Part shown: positions 6,234 through 6,482 of the stretch, one piece after another | Numbering within the stretch: position 1 is the first letter of the stretch | Layout of the letters: each line of letters starts with the position of its first letter | DNA from: Ruminococcaceae bacterium UBA1236 | GTDB lineage: Bacteria > Bacillota > Clostridia > Oscillospirales > Acutalibacteraceae | Direction of reading: 5' to 3' | NCBI GenBank assembly: GCA_002309055.1 | Contig: DBWO01000017.1 | Location: 1 to 6,482, forward strand | Length of the DNA stretch: 6,482 nucleotides | The notes under the pieces: generated by a model | What the model was told of the DNA's origin: nothing | What the model saw: the letters and a program-made list of their open reading frames with translations, nothing else | Database searches by the model: none | Translations under genes and position numbers: made by a program

Positions 6234-6263
6234 TATAAACAATTTATTAACAGAATATTAACA
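6234..6263 (+). repeat. Three TTAACA-type direct repeats at an 11-bp period
   Basis: TATAAACA (6234-6241), TATTAACA (6245-6252) and TATTAACA (6256-6263) recur exactly every 11 bases, one helical turn; the last two are identical. TTAACA units separated by about five bases resemble Bacillus-type Pho boxes bound by the response regulator PhoP, and more broadly sites of OmpR/PhoB-family regulators. The repeats lie between the aminopeptidase stop and both promoter-like elements. The region is AT-rich, so chance cannot be excluded. Confidence 0.4.
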
Positions 6264-6311
6264 CTATCTTTTTTGTTTTCTCTGCCGGATTTAGTATGCT
6301 TGTTTTGTATG

Positions 6312-6482
6312 TTATGCCTCAAGAAACGCCTTGAAGCCCTTGTATGCCATATAGACATCCGTCTTTGAAACAACCTCGAAGGGAGCGTGCATTGAGAGCA
6401 CGGGCACGCCTACGTCAACAACCTGCGCGCCGAGGTTCGCGATGTACTTTGCTACGGTTCCTCCGCCGCCCTCGTCAACCTT
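6312..6482 (-). CDS. M18 family aminopeptidase, C-terminal fragment
   Basis: Only the last 56 codons and the TAA stop (6312-6314) are in the window; the gene continues past the right edge. The fragment starts KVDEGGGGTVAKYIANLG and contains VPVLSMHAPFEVVSKTDVY, both typical of the C-terminus of M18 zinc aminopeptidases (aspartyl aminopeptidase / ApeA type). The histidine in SMHAPFE is the last zinc ligand of that family. These are large cytoplasmic oligomeric enzymes that trim acidic or hydrophobic N-terminal residues from peptides. The gene points the same way as the five-gene cluster but is separated from it by a 249-base gap with promoter and terminator signals, so it is probably a separate unit with some read-through. 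No hairpin with a T run lies directly after its stop; the first is at 6091-6120. Confidence 0.9.
   Translation of the reverse strand, partial: KVDEGGGGTVAKYIANLGAQVVDVGVPVLSMHAPFEVVSKTDVYMAYKGFKAFLEA

Noticed and set aside
1..6482. Possible defence system, mobile element or CRISPR
   Set aside because: No transposase, integrase, nuclease, toxin-antitoxin pair or spaced repeat array is visible; the recognised genes are metabolic or housekeeping types.

Overview
The window looks like a chromosomal stretch from a Gram-positive anaerobe of the class Clostridia, probably a Ruminococcus/Oscillospiraceae-type gut bacterium. This is inferred from the protein types, the mid-range base composition of the genes, the AT-rich intergenic gaps and the purine-rich ribosome sites; no marker gene fixes the taxon. 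All six recognisable genes lie on the minus strand. I see no insertion sequence, phage gene, tRNA, rRNA or CRISPR array.

Layout, read in the direction of transcription (right to left). The right edge holds the last 56 codons of an M18-family aminopeptidase (6312-6482). A 249-base AT-rich gap (6063-6311) follows, unusually rich in signals: three TTAACA-like repeats at an 11-bp period, a plus-strand promoter-like element with a dyad in its spacer, a minus-strand promoter-like element, and an intrinsic terminator just before the next gene. Then comes a tight five-gene cluster: an RlmI/RlmQ-type rRNA methyltransferase (4842-6062), a PI-PLC X-domain-like protein without a signal peptide (3943-4845), a PfkB-family sugar kinase (3051-3932), a membrane-anchored D-Ala-D-Ala carboxypeptidase (1684-3051) and an Eis-like GNAT acetyltransferase (521-1681). 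Junctions are 4-nt overlap, 10-ASCII-visible-base-or-less spacing (9-10 nt), 1-nt overlap and a 2-nt gap, so one mRNA with coupled translation is likely. A strong intrinsic terminator (388-430) closes it. Positions 70-380 carry no convincing gene, and a near-consensus promoter at 40-69 drives a gene beyond the left edge.

The cluster mixes ribosome modification, cell-wall trimming and small-molecule modification; no single pathway joins the genes. The kinase beside the phospholipase-like protein invites an inositol-phosphate idea, but that is speculation. I do not see a clear new biological system. The points most worth following are the phospholipase-like protein with altered active-site positions and no export signal, and the dense signal region at 6082-6263.
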